A program made the position numbers and the translations under genes. Source: Prosapia bicincta (taxonomy: Eukaryota > Arthropoda > Insecta > Hemiptera > Cercopidae). From it: a stretch of 64,000 nucleotides of DNA. Below are positions 27,538-39,438 of this stretch, piece after piece (position 1 is the first letter of the stretch; each line of letters opens with the position of its first letter). The notes below the pieces were generated by a model. It was not told where the DNA came from. It did no database searches and was given only the letters and a program-made list of their open reading frames with translations. Location of the stretch: contig JBAIZL010000001.1 in the NCBI GenBank assembly GCA_036971475.1, positions 76,248,771 through 76,312,770 on the forward strand. The letters run 5' to 3'.

Positions 27538-28125
27538 AAAAATTAGTTGAAAGTCAATTTCTACATAAATCAACAAAGAAAAATTTATTTTAGTTTCTTT
27601 TTATTTTATAATTACAATTAATATAAATATGTATATACATAAGTTATGTCAGAATAACAATATAAAATTCCAAAATAGAGAGCGAATTCTATAAATAGAG
27701 CATTATTTATGACATTGTGTAGTAATCATGGTAACAATTTAAGATTGTGTATTGGAGGTTTCTACTTCTACCATATGGGGCAAAAGAGAAGTTCATATAT
27801 GTACATCTTTAAGAAGTACATTTCTAGCTATGGGAAAGTTAGCTGAGTGCCAAAGTGCTACACATCGAACATAAAGATACTCAGTTCGAATCCGACCTAT
27901 ACCCAGAATTTTTTATAGTTTAAATATTGAATAAATATTTGTAAAAACCGTATTAAAATCAATTGTTAATAACTATAGGTTTATAAAAATTTATTTAAAC
28001 TTGATTGTATGAATAAAAATATAACTATTGAAAATGTGTACAAGATATATATATAACAGGAGAGTGTGAGCTAATGGAAGGAATTGAATAAAGGGTTTTT
28101 TTGTCAAGTTCTAGCATCGCTTGCG
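27538..28125 (+). mobile_element. tRNA-related SINE-like repeat, copy 1
   Basis: This segment aligns along most of its length with the reverse complement of about 39050-40023 and with a shortened copy at 49048-49490. Near the middle it has a tRNA-like promoter pair: TAGCTGAGTGC at 27840-27850 resembles the A box and AGTTCGAATCC at 27883-27893 the B box. A short uninterrupted (AT)n lies at 28047-28058, and homology to the other copies resumes beyond it (GTGAGCTA; CAAGTTCTAGCA). The AT tract is therefore internal to the repeat. No ORF is present. Confidence 0.65.
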
Positions 28126-28429
28126 TAGAATGTTGAGAGCCTTGTGAACATATGATTAAGTGAACGAAATTAAACTTTCTGTTCTGGGTTAAAGGAAAGT
28201 ATTATATAGCTTATATATGGTCAAATATCTGAAGAAGTCCTACTATGAATCGAGACCATAAAGAGTTTTATACCCGTTTCACCGTAATGAAAACTTTACT
28301 TCGCATGTCAAAGAACCTACAATATTGGTAGGATCCACGTAAGCACATAACATTCTGTAATACAGGACATAGGGCCTATATAGTGACCTGTATCTGATTC
28401 CACACAAAGTGCATCTACTCTCTATCGGG
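28126..28429. other. unannotated spacer
   Basis: Nothing recognised between the SINE-like copy and the 160-bp array. Confidence 0.4.
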
Positions 28430-30267
28430 GTATAAAGACGTGTCCACCTCGTACACCCTTTGTAAATAAAAAGGGTTAATTGGAATCAAGTAGGATTAAG
28501 GAAAGTTTATAATGAACCCAGAGAATAGGGGAAAATTATGACATCTAAAGGGCAAGACCGCTTGCCTGAATTAGACATGTCCCAATATAATGGAGAGACG
28601 TGTCTACCTCATACATCCTTTGTAAATAAAAAGGAAAAAATGGAATCAAGTAGGATAAAGGGAAGTTTATATTGAACCCAGAGACTAGAGGAAAAGTATG
28701 ACATCTAATGAGCAAGACCGTTTACCTGAATTAGACATGTCCCAATCGTAATGGAGAGACGTGTCTACCTCATACATCCTTTGTAAATAAAAAGGAAAAA
28801 ATGGAATCAAGTAGGATTAAGGAAGGTTTATATTGAACCCAGAGAATAGGGGAAAAGTATGACATCTAATGGGCAAGACCATTACCTGAAGTAGACATGT
28901 CCCAATCGTAATGGAGAGACGTGTCTACCTCATACATCCTTTGTAAATAAAAAGGAAAAAATGGAATCAAGTAGGATTAAGGAAGGTTTATATTGAACCC
29001 AGAGAATAGGGGAAAAGTATGACATCTAACGGGCAAGACCATTGCCTGAATTAGACATGTTCCAATCGTAATGGAGAGACGTGTCTACCTCATACACCCT
29101 TTGTAAATAAAAAGGAAAAAATGGAATCAAGTAGGATAAAGGGAAGTTTATATTGAACCCAGAGAATAGAGGAAAAGTATGACATCTAATGGGCAAGACC
29201 GTTTACCTGAATTAGACATGTCCCAATCGTAATGGAGAGACGTGTCTACCTCATACATCCTTTGTAAATAAAAAGGAAAAATGGAATCAAGTAGGATTAA
29301 GGAAAGTTTATATTGAACCCAGAGAATAGGGGAAAAGTATGACATCTAATGGGCAAGACCATTACCTGAAGTAGACATGTCCCAATCGTAATGGAGAGAC
29401 GTGTCTACCTCATACACTCTTTGTAAATAAAAAGGGTAAAATGGAGTCAAGTAGGATAAAGGGAAGTTTATATTGAACCCAGAGAATGGGGGAAAAGTAT
29501 GACATCTAATGGGCAAGACCGCTTACCTGAATTAGACATGTCCCAATCGTAATGGAGAGACGTGTCTACCTCATACATCCTTTGTAAATAAAAAGGAAAA
29601 ATGGAATCAAGTAGGATTAAGGAAAGTTTATATTGAACCCAGAGAATAGGGGAAAAGTATGACATCTAATGGGCAAGACCATTACCTGAAGTAGACATGT
29701 CCCAATCGTAATGGAGAGACGTGTCTACCTCATACACCCTTTGTAAATAAAAAAGAAAAAATGGAATCAAGTAGGATAAAGGGAAGTTTATATTGAACCC
29801 AGAGAATAGGGGAAAAGTATGACATCTAATGGGCAAGACCATTACCTGAAGTAGACATGTCCCAATCGTAATGGAGAGACGTGTCTACCTCATACATCCT
29901 TTGTAAATAAAAAGGGAAAAATGGAATCAAGTAGGATTAAGGAAAGTTTATATTGAACCCAGAGAATAGGGGAAAAGTATGACATCTAATGGGCAAGACC
30001 ATTACCTGAAGTAGACATGTCCCAATCGTAATGGAGAGACGTGTCTACCTCATACACCCTTTGTAAATAAAAAGGGTAAAATGGAGTCAAGTAGGATAAA
30101 GGGAAGTTTATATTGAACCCAGAGAATAGGGGAAAAGTATGACATCTAATGGGCAAGACCGCTTACCTGAATTAGACATGTCCCAATCGTAATGGAGAGA
30201 AATGTCTACCTCATACATCCTTTGTAAATAAAAAGGAAAAAATGGAATCAAGTAGGATTAAGGAAAG
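28430..30267. repeat. 160-bp tandem array, about 11.5 copies
   Basis: GGAGAGACGTGTCTACCTCATACA recurs at about 28593, 28753, 28913, 29073, 29234, 29393, 29554, 29713, 29873, 30033 and 30194. The first unit (about 28433) is the most diverged. The last one ends abruptly and is followed by a partial restart of GGAGAGAAATGTCTACC at 30267. Two repeated pairs of units suggest 320-bp double-unit duplication. Confidence 0.95.
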
Positions 30268-30718
30268 GAGAGAAATGTCTACCACTGCCCAAGGTCTTAG
30301 GCTAAATATTGTCATTTTGTGCTGTCTGTAGTAGGCCCTAGCATTAATAAGGTAAACAGTAGAAAATACTGAATCCGAGTAAAAAAACGTATTTTTCTAC
30401 GCTGACATACTATAAGAAATATTCAGAACAGGTGTGAAGTGGCAAAGATTGAACTGTTAAAGAATGTAGAGTTTCCAATGAAGAGCAACCTCTCTTCAGA
30501 AGAACAGGAATCCTGTCTCTAGGACGTCTTCTTTCTAGATGTCAAGTTTACTTATATTTATTGCTAATTTAATTTGTTTTGTTTAAGAACTTAGTTTCTC
30601 AGCTACGACAGAGGGCTTTGTACGTTTAAATTTCCCTTGTGTAGTCAGACCCAAATAGTTGAGACTATGTTTTATGTGACTGAAATCATTTTATTTTCCC
30701 GATATGTGTATACCTTAC

Positions 30719-30779
<61 letters not shown>

Positions 30780-31119
30780 CAAGATATATGTTGTTCAATT
30801 CAAAACCCGAATCAAGTCTATCATTTTAGGATTGCAACATTATAAGTTGGAGGGATAAATATACTTATATATTATATAAATATTTTTATTTAAAGTTAAA
30901 TAAAATTATACTATGTTTAATTAACCCAACCGGTTTCAATTGTATACTTACAATGTAATTCTTAAACAAACATAAATGAAAGGGGGCACGATCTCATGTT
31001 AACGTTATAAAGAGATTCAGAGATCTTGAAAAATTGAACCCTAAGATTAGAGTAACGTAAGCTACTTATAGAGAGATAAGGGACAGGAGGTTATGGAATA
31101 AAGAGGACGGAAGTTATAG
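30268..31119. other. unannotated DNA with (AT)n
   Basis: It contains a pure (AT)n run at about 30721-30776. Nothing else is recognisable. Confidence 0.45.
30721..30776. repeat. (AT)n microsatellite
   Basis: About 28 uninterrupted TA dinucleotides. Unlike several others in the window, it has no palindrome in it. Confidence 0.97.
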
Positions 31120-31997
31120 AGGGGTGAGTAGCGGAAGGTTATGGAGTTAAGAGAGAGGTAAGGTTATATAGATGACTGATGAAATGGTTTATAGTTGAGA
31201 GAAGGAAGGTTATAAGAGGTAAATGAATAACTGTTATGGTTTTAAGAGGAGGATGTTTATAGAGGTGTATGGCGGAAGGTTATGGAGTTAAGAGAGAGGT
31301 AAGGTTGTATATGTGAATGATGACAAATTTCTAGATTTTAGAGGAGGAAGGCTATAAGAGGTAAATGAATAATAGTTGTGGTTTTAAGAGGAGGATGTTT
31401 ATAGAGGTGTATGACGGAATGTTATGGAGTTAGGAGAGAGGTAATGTTGTATAGGTGAGTGATGAAAAGGTTCTTGAGTTGAGAGAAGGAAGGTTATAAG
31501 GGGTAAATGAATAACTGTTATGGTTTTAAGAGGAGGAATTTTATAGAGGTGTATGACGGAAGGTTATGGAGTTAGGAGAGAGGTAAGGTTGTATAGGTGA
31601 GTGTTGAAAAATTTTCTTGAGTTGAGAGATGGAAGGTTATAAGGGGTAAATGAATAACTGTTATGGTTTTAAGAGGAGGATGTTTATAGAGGTGTATGAC
31701 GGAAGGTTATGGAGTTAGGAGTGAGGTAAGGTTTTATAGGTGAGTGATGAAAAGGTTCTTGAGTTGAGAGAAGGAAGGTTATAAGGGGTAAATGAATAAC
31801 TGTTATGGTTTTAAGAGGAGGAATTTTATAGGGGTGTATGACGAAAGGTTATGGAGTTAGGAGAGAGGTAAGGTTGTATAGGTGAGTGATGAAAAGGTTC
31901 TTGAGTTGAGAGAAGGAAGGTTATAAGGGGCAAATGAATAACTGTTATGGTTTTAAGAGGAGGAATTTTATAGAGGTGTATGACGGAAGGTTATGGT
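31120..31997. repeat. 142-bp tandem array, about 6 copies
   Basis: AGGAGGA(T/A)(G/T)TTTATAGAGG recurs at about 31248, 31387, 31531, 31674, 31816 and 31957. Units are purine-rich on the plus strand, with GGAAGGTTAT and TTGAGAGAAGGAAGG words. The array ends inside a unit at about 31995. Confidence 0.93.
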
Positions 31998-32778
31998 AGT
32001 AATGCCGCTCGATAAGCAACCCAGAGTTTGTGTTACAAAGGTAAACATATTAGAAACTAATACAATGTTGTATAGAAACCCAAAGTCAGTAGGAAGGACT
32101 GCTGTTGATGTGATCTTTCTGGATTCGAGAATAAATATGCAATAGGTATTTCATCCAACCATAATTAGTTGAGAAATTCAGTCGAAATATAAATAACATG
32201 TTTTAATGAACAAACTCATGAGATTAACGGAAGTGAATTCACTGGAAATAGATTCAGGAACCATTTCAAAGACAATGAAACACACAAGGGAAACATTTTA
32301 TAAAAAAATAATTTTTCGCGCGAACACACGCACAACTTTACTACCTCAATGTATCTTATTTGATTTGACTAAGCTCCGTAAATTTTTTTTTTTTTTTTGT
32401 ATTAGATAGCGCTCTATTTTGTTTTTAAAAAACTTTAATTGTATAGAACAAGCTTTTAGTAACGTGAGAAATTGCAATATAAAACTCTTCTCATTTGTTT
32501 ATTCCTTTTGAATATTATTTAATTTAAACATAAAATAATGACAACAAGGTTGAAATTTGAAGAGGTTGCGATGATCCTATTTTTCTGTTCCTCTGTATTT
32601 TATATCCTTATAATTAAGAGATCTACTCAGATCCACGATTATCCCCGACCGTAGTATTAGGTACGACACTATCCTAACAATCTGTCTTGTCCCTAGCAAG
32701 CGAAATAGGCCTTTATTGTACTAGCAATTAACATAACAAATGTATATAAAAATATACGTTATAAAGATAGCCATGACT
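31998..32778. other. unannotated AT-rich DNA
   Basis: It holds a T-run at about 32382-32397 and no recognisable gene. It is the left flank of the non-LTR retrotransposon. Confidence 0.45.
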
Positions 32779-32790
32779 AAATATCTACAA
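32779..32790. repeat. left target-site duplication of the non-LTR element
   Basis: AAATATCTACAA, repeated exactly right after the poly-A tail at 37320-37331. The A residues shared with the tail make the exact left edge uncertain by two or three bases. Confidence 0.85.
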
Positions 32791-33238
32791 CCCGGCAAGC
32801 TGGCCTGAGCAACCGGGCGGGTCCACAGGTGGCGGATAGTGGGACGGCCTACAGAAATGTAGGTTACCTGTGAATAAGGATTCCGGAAGGTTTCTGAATA
32901 TGCAGGCCTGGACCAAGGCTATGGTTCAAAGGTGAGGAATTATCCCTCCTCGTCAGTCAACCGGTTGGGCTTGGTAGAAATAACCGAGTGCTCTGACCGG
33001 GGAGACTGGGGTAGTTGGGAATTAAGTCCTCACAATGCTACTCTCACCTCCCGGGTGAACCAAGGGCAATGCGACAGTGAAGTAGGGGCGGGAAACTGCC
33101 CAAACGACACAGTTGTAAAAAAGAGAGTAAAGCAGGCTGTTCATCTGAGCAGTTAATAATGTCCTGAACTTGGGGTGTGCTTCAAGGTCAGTGACTGAAT
33201 ACCCAATCCAAGGTGGAAGGCATCGTGCCGAAGGATGA

Positions 33239-33601
33239 ATGGCTGCAGGGTATAAAATGCAGTCCCAAACGATCCCCTTGAGGAACCAGACAAAACCTCA
33301 TTGTATGTTGTCTTGCCAGGGCAGTGGGGGCTCTGCTCTGGTCGACCGTTATTTCCCCCATACTCGTGGGACTTTAATGGACCAAGTAAGTATAAGAATT
33401 AATTTCGAGACTGCACAGACAGTGGGAGCCAATGAGACGGCAAACCGTGAGTCTGTAGCAGATGTGTCAACGGCAACCATCACTGGGGGTGCGGGGGCGG
33501 CTGTCAAGCTGCCGACTGCAGAAACCGGTGAAGTGGCTGTAGAGTTGAGCTCAATGTCTAGTCCTGGGGCTGCTCTGCGGACCCAGGCGACTGCAAATTA
33601 A
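33239..33601 (+). pseudogene. short ORF1-like remnant of the non-LTR element
   Basis: A 120-codon frame ends eight bases before the ORF2 start, the place expected for ORF1. The product is Ala/Thr/Ser-rich and lacks the CCHC zinc knuckles of ORF1 proteins in this superfamily. Either the gag-like part was deleted or the family never had a full ORF1. A further 74-codon frame lies upstream (32932-33156) in another frame and has no motif. Function cannot be assigned. Confidence 0.4.
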
Positions 33602-33609
33602 GCAGAACA

Positions 33610-36600
33610 ATGATCAAGATCCTCCAAGTGAACCTACAGCATAGCAGGGCGGCGAGTGCTGTCGTGTGTAGGATGCTGGACAGGGGAGAGGTGGACTTGG
33701 TGCTCATCCAGGAACCATGGATTTCTGGAGGAAAAATATGCGGGCTGGCGACATCTGGAGGTAAGTTGTTGTATGATAAGGACTCCGGTGTTCCCAGGAC
33801 GTGTATCCTGGTTAGGAGGGGGTTGTGTGCTTTTGTACTAACGAACTTCTGTTGCAGGGATTTGTTAGCAGTGACGGTGGAGCTGCGGGCGGAGGGGGGG
33901 ATGAAGAGGCTGAACCTGGCCACGGCATATCTCCCCTTTGACTGCGCGGGGGCTCTGCCAACACAAGAGCTGAGGAGCCTGGTCGAGCACTGCGAGGCTG
34001 TGGATGAGGAGCTGCTGGTGGGTATGGATGCTAACTCCCATCACACTTCGTGGGGTAGTACAGGTACAAACACTAGAGGTGAGGAACTTTTAGCTTATCT
34101 TAGCTCTAAGAATCTACTAGTCCTAAATCAGGGGGAAGAGCCGACGTTTGTCACTAGGGCCAGACAGGAGGTCCTGGACATTACGGTGGCATCGAACCAG
34201 ATGGCTAGGTATGTACTAAATTGGCATGTGTCGGATGAACCATCTTCTTCTGATCACAGACATATTAGGTATGATATCTCTCTAAATCCAGCCATGCTTC
34301 GTCCAACCAGGGATCCAAGAAGAACAGACTGGGACTCCTACAGGAGGGACCTGGGTGTTCGGATTGAGGAGGCTGGATTGGAGTATGGTGGGAGGAGAGA
34401 GCTAGAAGACTCTGCCACATTGGTTGGCGAGGCTATAATAGAATCCTTTACCGATAACTGCCCTCTCAGTGAGGGGAGGAAAGTAGGGGATCCGTCATGG
34501 TGGAACAAGAAGCTAGCCAAACTTCGGAAGACCACCAGGAGACTCTTTAATAGAGCAAAAAAGAACGGGGAGTGGGACCTGTATAGGAAAACACTAACCG
34601 AATACAACAGGGCAATTAGAGAAGCGCGCAGGAAGTCCTGGAAGGAGTTTTGTCATGAGATTGATAAAACTCGGGAAGGGGCACGACTGTATAAAGTGCT
34701 CTCTAAGGACCCAGTGAACCCGGTGGGGATGCTAAGAACTCCACTGGGAAATATAACAAAAACAGCAGGGGAAACTGTGGAAGAATTAATCAGGACACAT
34801 TTCCCTTCCAGTACCCTGAGGAAACTTGGGGGAGCAGACACTGAACCGGTTACCAAACTCTCCACAAGACGTGGTAAGAGGGAGGACTGGGAAGTGGCAA
34901 GGAGGATAGTAACTCCACAAAGGGTAAGATGGGCTATTGGCACTTTTAAACCCTACAAATCTCCAGGTCCAGATGGGATCTATCCTGTGCTGCTGCAGCA
35001 GGGAATGGATATGCTGGTGCTGGTACTTACTAAATTATACAGGCTAAGCATTGCTCTAGGGCATGTGCCGGCAGCCTGGAAATCTAGTAAGGTGGTCTTT
35101 ATACCTAAGCCCACCGGTAACCAATCGGAAGGGAAAGGATACAGACCTATCACACTCATGTCCTTTGTTCTCAAGGGACTTGAAAAACTGGTTGATAGGC
35201 ATATTAGGGGGGGGTGCTTTGGCTATCAAACCACTGCATTGGAACCAGTATGCTTACCAACCGGGGAAATCTTGCGAGGGAGCTCTCCATCAAGTGGTTG
35301 GTAGGATTGAGCAAATGATCGCTAAGAAAGGTTGTGCCATAGGTGCCTTCCTCGACATTGAAGGGGCTTTCAATAACCCCTCAGTGGAGACGATGGTAAG
35401 TGGTGCAAGACGTCATGGAGTGGATGCGACCACGTGTGGTTGGATAAGTTCCATGTTAACAAACAGAAGCATTTCTGTAGAGGTGGCAGGGGAGGTCAGA
35501 AGGGCGGAGACAAGTCTGGGCTGTGCACAGGGGGGGGTTCTCTCTCCTCTGTTGTGGTGCCTAGTGGTTGACAACCTTATTGAACTCCTGAATGAACAGG
35601 GGTACTTCTGTCTAGGATATGCGGACGACATAGTTGTCCTGATCCTGGGCAGATTCCCTGATACAGTCCTTGAGGTAATCAGAAATCCTCTACGACTGAT
35701 TGAAGAGTGGTGTAAAAAGGAGAACCTTAGGGTAAATCCAAAAAAGACTGCTCTCATTAACTTCACCAGACAGCGAAAAGATCTGACGACCAGGATGCCC
35801 CGCTTGTTTGGTGAATACCTTGAGTTTGTGGGGGAGGTGAAGTACCTGGGAGTTACTCTGGACAGGAAACTCACCTGGAATCCACATCTTGAGAGGACAG
35901 TTAACAGGGCCAAAAGGGCACTGATGACTGTGAGAAGAATGGTGGGTAAGAAATGGGGACTGAAGCCATCAATGATGCACTGGATGTATCTGAGGGTGAT
36001 AAGACCTATGATTACCTATGGAGCTCTGGTGTGGTGGACAAAGGCCAACCAGGCACAGACAAGAGCTAAACTGAGCTCTATCCAGAGATTGGCCTGTCTG
36101 TGCACACTGGGAGCGATGTCAACTACACCAGGTGCAGCAATGGAAGTAATGCTTAACCTCCCTCCCCTTGAGCTTGTCCTTAGGGGAGAGGCGAGGCTAG
36201 CGGCATGGAGATTGCGCAACTCGAGCAACTGGGCTAACCTCCCAGATGTCTCGGGACATATGAGTATCGAGTGCGTGGTCAAAGAACCCGTCTTGGAAAT
36301 GGGCAGCGACCACATTACTCGAATGTTTGCACCTGACCAGGTCCACCAAACTGTGATGGAATGGTCAGGGACATTAACATCGGGAGCTCAGATCTGGTAC
36401 ACAGATGGCTCCAAGATGGACTTCGGCACTGGAGCGGGGGTGTATTGTAAAAACCCAAGGGTAGAACTAGTTTTTTCCTTGGGGAGGCATACCTCTGTCT
36501 TTCAGGCCGAAGTATATGCTATAAATGCCTGTCTGGGAGAGATAGCGAGAAGGGAAACACATGGGGCCCGGATTGCTATTTTCTCCGACAGTCAGGCAGC

Positions 36601-37225
36601 AATTAAGGCACTAAACGGACACGTGGTCACCTCGGCCATAGTCAGGGAGTGCCTAATTAACCTACAAGCTCTGGCAAGGCACAATCAAGTCAAGATTGGT
36701 TGGGTGCCAGGGCATAGGGGAATACTTGGAAATGAAGCCGCAGATGCGCTGGCCAGGGAGGGGTCCTCGACTCCCCTGATTGGACCGGAACCTGCGGTGG
36801 GTATTTCCAAATCCATGGTCAGGATGACAGTGCGAAGGTGGATGGCTGAAAGACACTGTGAGCACTGGATCAGGGCCGAAGGGATGAGGCACAGTAAGCT
36901 AACCCTTAGGAGACCTTCCTTGGGGCTGCAGAAGAGTCTCATCTATCTGTCTAGGCAGGAATTAAGGATAGCCACAGGACTACTCACGGGACACTGTGGA
37001 CTAAGGAAACATTTGCATAAAATGGGTATCTACAAGGATGAACCAGTGTGCAGATTGTGCGGGCAGGAACAGGAGACTGCCACACACATTATTTACAGAT
37101 GTGGAGTACTTGCTGAGAGGCGCTTCAACCTCTTTGGTGATGGAACGGCTTTGGTGGATGCTGAAGGTAAAACTCTAGTCAGGAAACTCCTAAACCTGGT
37201 AAGAGGGAAGGGGTTATTTGACTAG
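33610..37225 (+). pseudogene. non-LTR retrotransposon ORF2: EN-RT-RNase H, one frameshift
   Basis: About 1200 residues in two overlapping frames, the switch falling in a run of eight G at 35207-35214. The start at 33610 begins directly with the apurinic-type endonuclease (MIKILQVNLQHSR; later GMDANSHHTSWGS and SDHRHI), residues about 1-220. Reverse transcriptase follows: SPGPDG near 34960, FLDIEGAFNN near 35350, and catalytic YADD at 35618-35629, all after or around the frameshift. RNase H has TDGS (Asp at 36404), the Glu in FQAE, SDSQA and WVPGHRG-GNEAAD, so its acidic residues are present. The tail has CRLC...HIIYRC, a Cys/His cluster typical of this group. Apart from the G-run the frame is intact, which suggests a recent insertion; sequencing error is the main alternative. 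Confidence 0.9.
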
Positions 37226-37291
37226 ATCAGGGAGGTAAGTACAATATACCTTAAGGTAGCAGTGCTTCGGGCAATTCAAACCCGCTCCCAA

Positions 37292-37294
<3 letters not shown>

Positions 37295-37322
<28 letters not shown>
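37295..37322 (+). other. poly-A tail of the non-LTR element
   Basis: About 25-28 uninterrupted A residues directly before the right target-site duplication. The 3' UTR is short, about 70 bp from the ORF2 stop. Confidence 0.93.
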
Positions 37323-37325
<3 letters not shown>

Positions 37326-37331
37326 CTACAA
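37320..37331. repeat. right target-site duplication of the non-LTR element
   Basis: AAATATCTACAA, matching 32779-32790. The first As merge with the tail. Confidence 0.85.
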
Positions 37332-37461
37332 AGCGAAAGTTATGAAGAGAAATTATATTAAAATCGTCCTAAACTTTGAATATTGACTACTATTAGTTTT
37401 TCATACATGTAACCACAATTTGCTCTTTAAATATGAGAAATGTCGCACCTACCATATTACA

Positions 37462-37765
37462 GGAGTGGCCTCCATTTGTGATTGCCTAAGTAAAGTAAGG
37501 AATAGCTAAATTAAACGATTGAATTCCATTTGAGGTTTCCTATATAAATTAAGCAATAAATACAGCAAATGAGTGGCCTCCATTTGAGATATCCTACGTA
37601 AAGTTAGCACCTGCTAAATTAAACGAGTGGCCTTCATTTGATGTCTTCTACTTAAATTAAGCAATAACTATAGCAAACGAGTGGCCTCCATTTGAGATTT
37701 CCTATGTAAAGTAAGCAATAGCTAAATTAAACGTGTGTGCTCCATTTGATGTTTCCTTTGTACAA
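37462..37765. repeat. 54-bp tandem repeat, 5-6 copies
   Basis: GAGTGGCCT(C/T)CATTTGA recurs at about 37462, 37571, 37625 and 37679, with degenerate forms near 37518 and 37734. Alternate units end in TAAATTAAAC or in AGCAAAC, hinting at a 108-bp double unit. Confidence 0.85.
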
Positions 37766-37853
37766 ATATCTTTGAGCTTAGCTTGTGAGGCTATGTTAAA
37801 AACAAATAAAAAAATTAAAACATACACAATACTCACAAATTAAACATTTATTT

Positions 37854-37896
37854 ACTCATACGCGTTTCAGTGACAAAGTCATCATCATCAGTAAGT
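37854..37896 (-). ncRNA. hammerhead ribozyme core, intact
   Basis: Minus strand: stem I ACUUA, core CUGAUGA, stem II (GAUGAC with GUCACU, one mismatch and one wobble), GAA, the palindromic stem III ACGCGU, A at the cleavage position, and UGAGU closing stem I with five pairs. Its stem II matches the cores at 8.0-8.2 kb but its stem III differs. There is no obvious mirror copy within the next kilobase. Confidence 0.7.
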
Positions 37897-37919
37897 GTTA
37901 CTACTACAAACTCTAACTT

Positions 37920-39049
37920 ACAACTATGGTTTGCTTCATTTGAAAAACAATTCCCCTTGTTTGCAAAAATGTTTTAAGTAACTCATGTGAAACTGAAAAA
38001 ATTACAAATAATTCAATGTGTTTCAAGTATTATCAAGAAATGTGTTTGAAATTTTCTCAAAAACACTTTTATTTTTATGGCCACCGGTATTTCGTAAAAC
38101 TCTACAATAACTGAGACAATCGCATTGATATCGAGAGCAATATTTCTGGTTCTAATAGCTGTCACGAGATGGCGCTAGTAAAGGGAGAACGTCTCGTCTC
38201 CATCACTTACCTTGCAGTAGGTAGGCACAAACAAAGTGAAGTGAACGCAGGAGAATGGCACGTGGGTACATACTAGGCACGCCGCATCGCACACCCTCAC
38301 GCACCGCTCTCGCACAACCAACTGCTACCGGGCTTTACAATGCGCCGCCTCCACGCTGGCGCGCATGACTGCTTCCCTATGTCCGTCCGGCAGGAAGCTC
38401 CCGATAGTTTTACCAGACAATATAAATGTTAATAACGTTGCTAATATTTCTGCGACACATCTTGTGACGTTTGACCCCAAAGAAAGAAGGGCTAAAAGGT
38501 TTTTTATTACACTGTGTGCGAAACGTTGCTGAAGCCTATATATCGCGCTATATGTCTGCGACATACTGACCAACTGTCCGTGAATTTGTTGCTTACGCTC
38601 TACAGAATAATATAAACAGCTGTTTGATAAAAAAAGCGAATCGATCGATTAGTAGATATGTTATAAGTAAAGGAAATCGCTCCTCAATCAAATAATCAGC
38701 TGGCGTTGTTCTTTTTTCATTATGAAAATGTCAATTAAAAATAAACATAACCAAATGCAATTAAATTTAAATGACAAATAATTTAATTATTGTAATTTCT
38801 TACTATAAATTAAAATCTGTTTCCCTTTTAATAAAACATTTAAAAGTGTTGTATTGGCGTCCTTTTAACTCTCATAAAAGTCACATGACCTGGAAAAACT
38901 ATTTATTTAGAGAAACGTTTATGTCGCCATTTTAAACATTTCTAGCAAACCCCAATTCATAGTGGCATTACGTTATTGAGACATAAATAACATCTGCATT
39001 AAATCCTAATTTCAATTTTTTTTAAATCTGAATCTCAACTCTGAGATCA
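37920..39049. other. unannotated DNA, GC-richer centre
   Basis: An 82-codon minus-strand frame (38325-38573) lies in a GC-richer patch at about 38150-38520. The product has a hydrophobic middle but no motif I recognise. It could be a fragment of a mobile element. No repeat partner is visible in the window. Confidence 0.3.
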
Positions 39050-39128
39050 ATAGAACTTTTGAGTCGAATATCCTTTCATTTTTGAGTCAAAACCTGTCTG
39101 CTTTTGCTGTGGTTAGTTTTAGCTCACA

Positions 39129-39178
<50 letters not shown>
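39129..39178. repeat. (AT)n, left half of a split tract
   Basis: About 24 AT dinucleotides left of a palindrome, matching the tract on its right. Confidence 0.95.
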
Positions 39179-39183
<5 letters not shown>

Positions 39184-39363
39184 TTAAATACGTTTTCTTG
39201 TTTAATAATTTAAAACAACACAGGTTATTCAAATACAAGAATATTTATTATTTTAAATCCAAAGCTTTTCGTTGGCAAACAGTACCAACATCATCAGGAA
39301 TGAAAATTACAATCTTCAGGATTTAAAATAATAAATATTCTTGTATTTGAATAACCTGTGTTG

Positions 39364-39368
<5 letters not shown>
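39179..39368. mobile_element. hammerhead palindrome inserted in (AT)n
   Basis: The arms at 39212-39260 and 39319-39367 are perfect reverse complements over about 48 bp. A single hammerhead core lies between them. The left segment AATATTAAATACGTTTTC-TGTT is shared with the start of the palindrome at 41.6 kb, so both belong to one family. Both sides abut (AT)n. Confidence 0.75.
39257..39301 (-). ncRNA. hammerhead ribozyme core, intact
   Basis: Minus strand: stem I AUUC, core CUGAUGA, stem II (GUUGG with CCAAC, 9-10-nt loop), GAA, palindromic stem III AAGCUU, U, then GGAU closing stem I with one wobble pair. All core positions match the consensus. Confidence 0.72.

Positions 39369-39438
<70 letters not shown>
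39369..39438. repeat. (AT)n then short (GT)n
   Basis: The right half of the AT tract split by the palindrome, ending in a short GT run. Confidence 0.95.

Larger units (their letters stand above)
32791..37319 (+). mobile_element. full-length LOA/R1/I-type non-LTR retrotransposon
   Basis: The element is about 4.5 kb: a GC-rich 5' region starting CCCGGCAAGC, a short ORF1 remnant, one large ORF2 (endonuclease, reverse transcriptase, RNase H, zinc-knuckle-like tail), a short 3' UTR and a poly-A tail. A 12-bp target-site duplication flanks it, so the copy is complete at both ends. Its GC content (about 50%) contrasts with the AT-rich surroundings. RNase H excludes a plain R1 member and points to the LOA/I/Outcast side of the group. 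I cannot fix the family without a tree. Confidence 0.92.

Noticed and set aside
27820..27900. Functional tRNA gene
   Set aside because: A- and B-box words are present, but the rest does not form an acceptor stem I could pair, and the segment belongs to a dispersed repeat.
32791..32860. HDV-like self-cleaving ribozyme at the 5' end of the non-LTR element
   Set aside because: CCCGG (32791) can pair with CCGGG (about 32812) and CCAC with GTGG, but I could not place P2 and P3 in the HDV-type topology. A covariance-model search would be needed; I do not claim it.
34338..36942. Minus-strand ORFs across the non-LTR element
   Set aside because: Shadows of the well-supported plus-strand ORF2.
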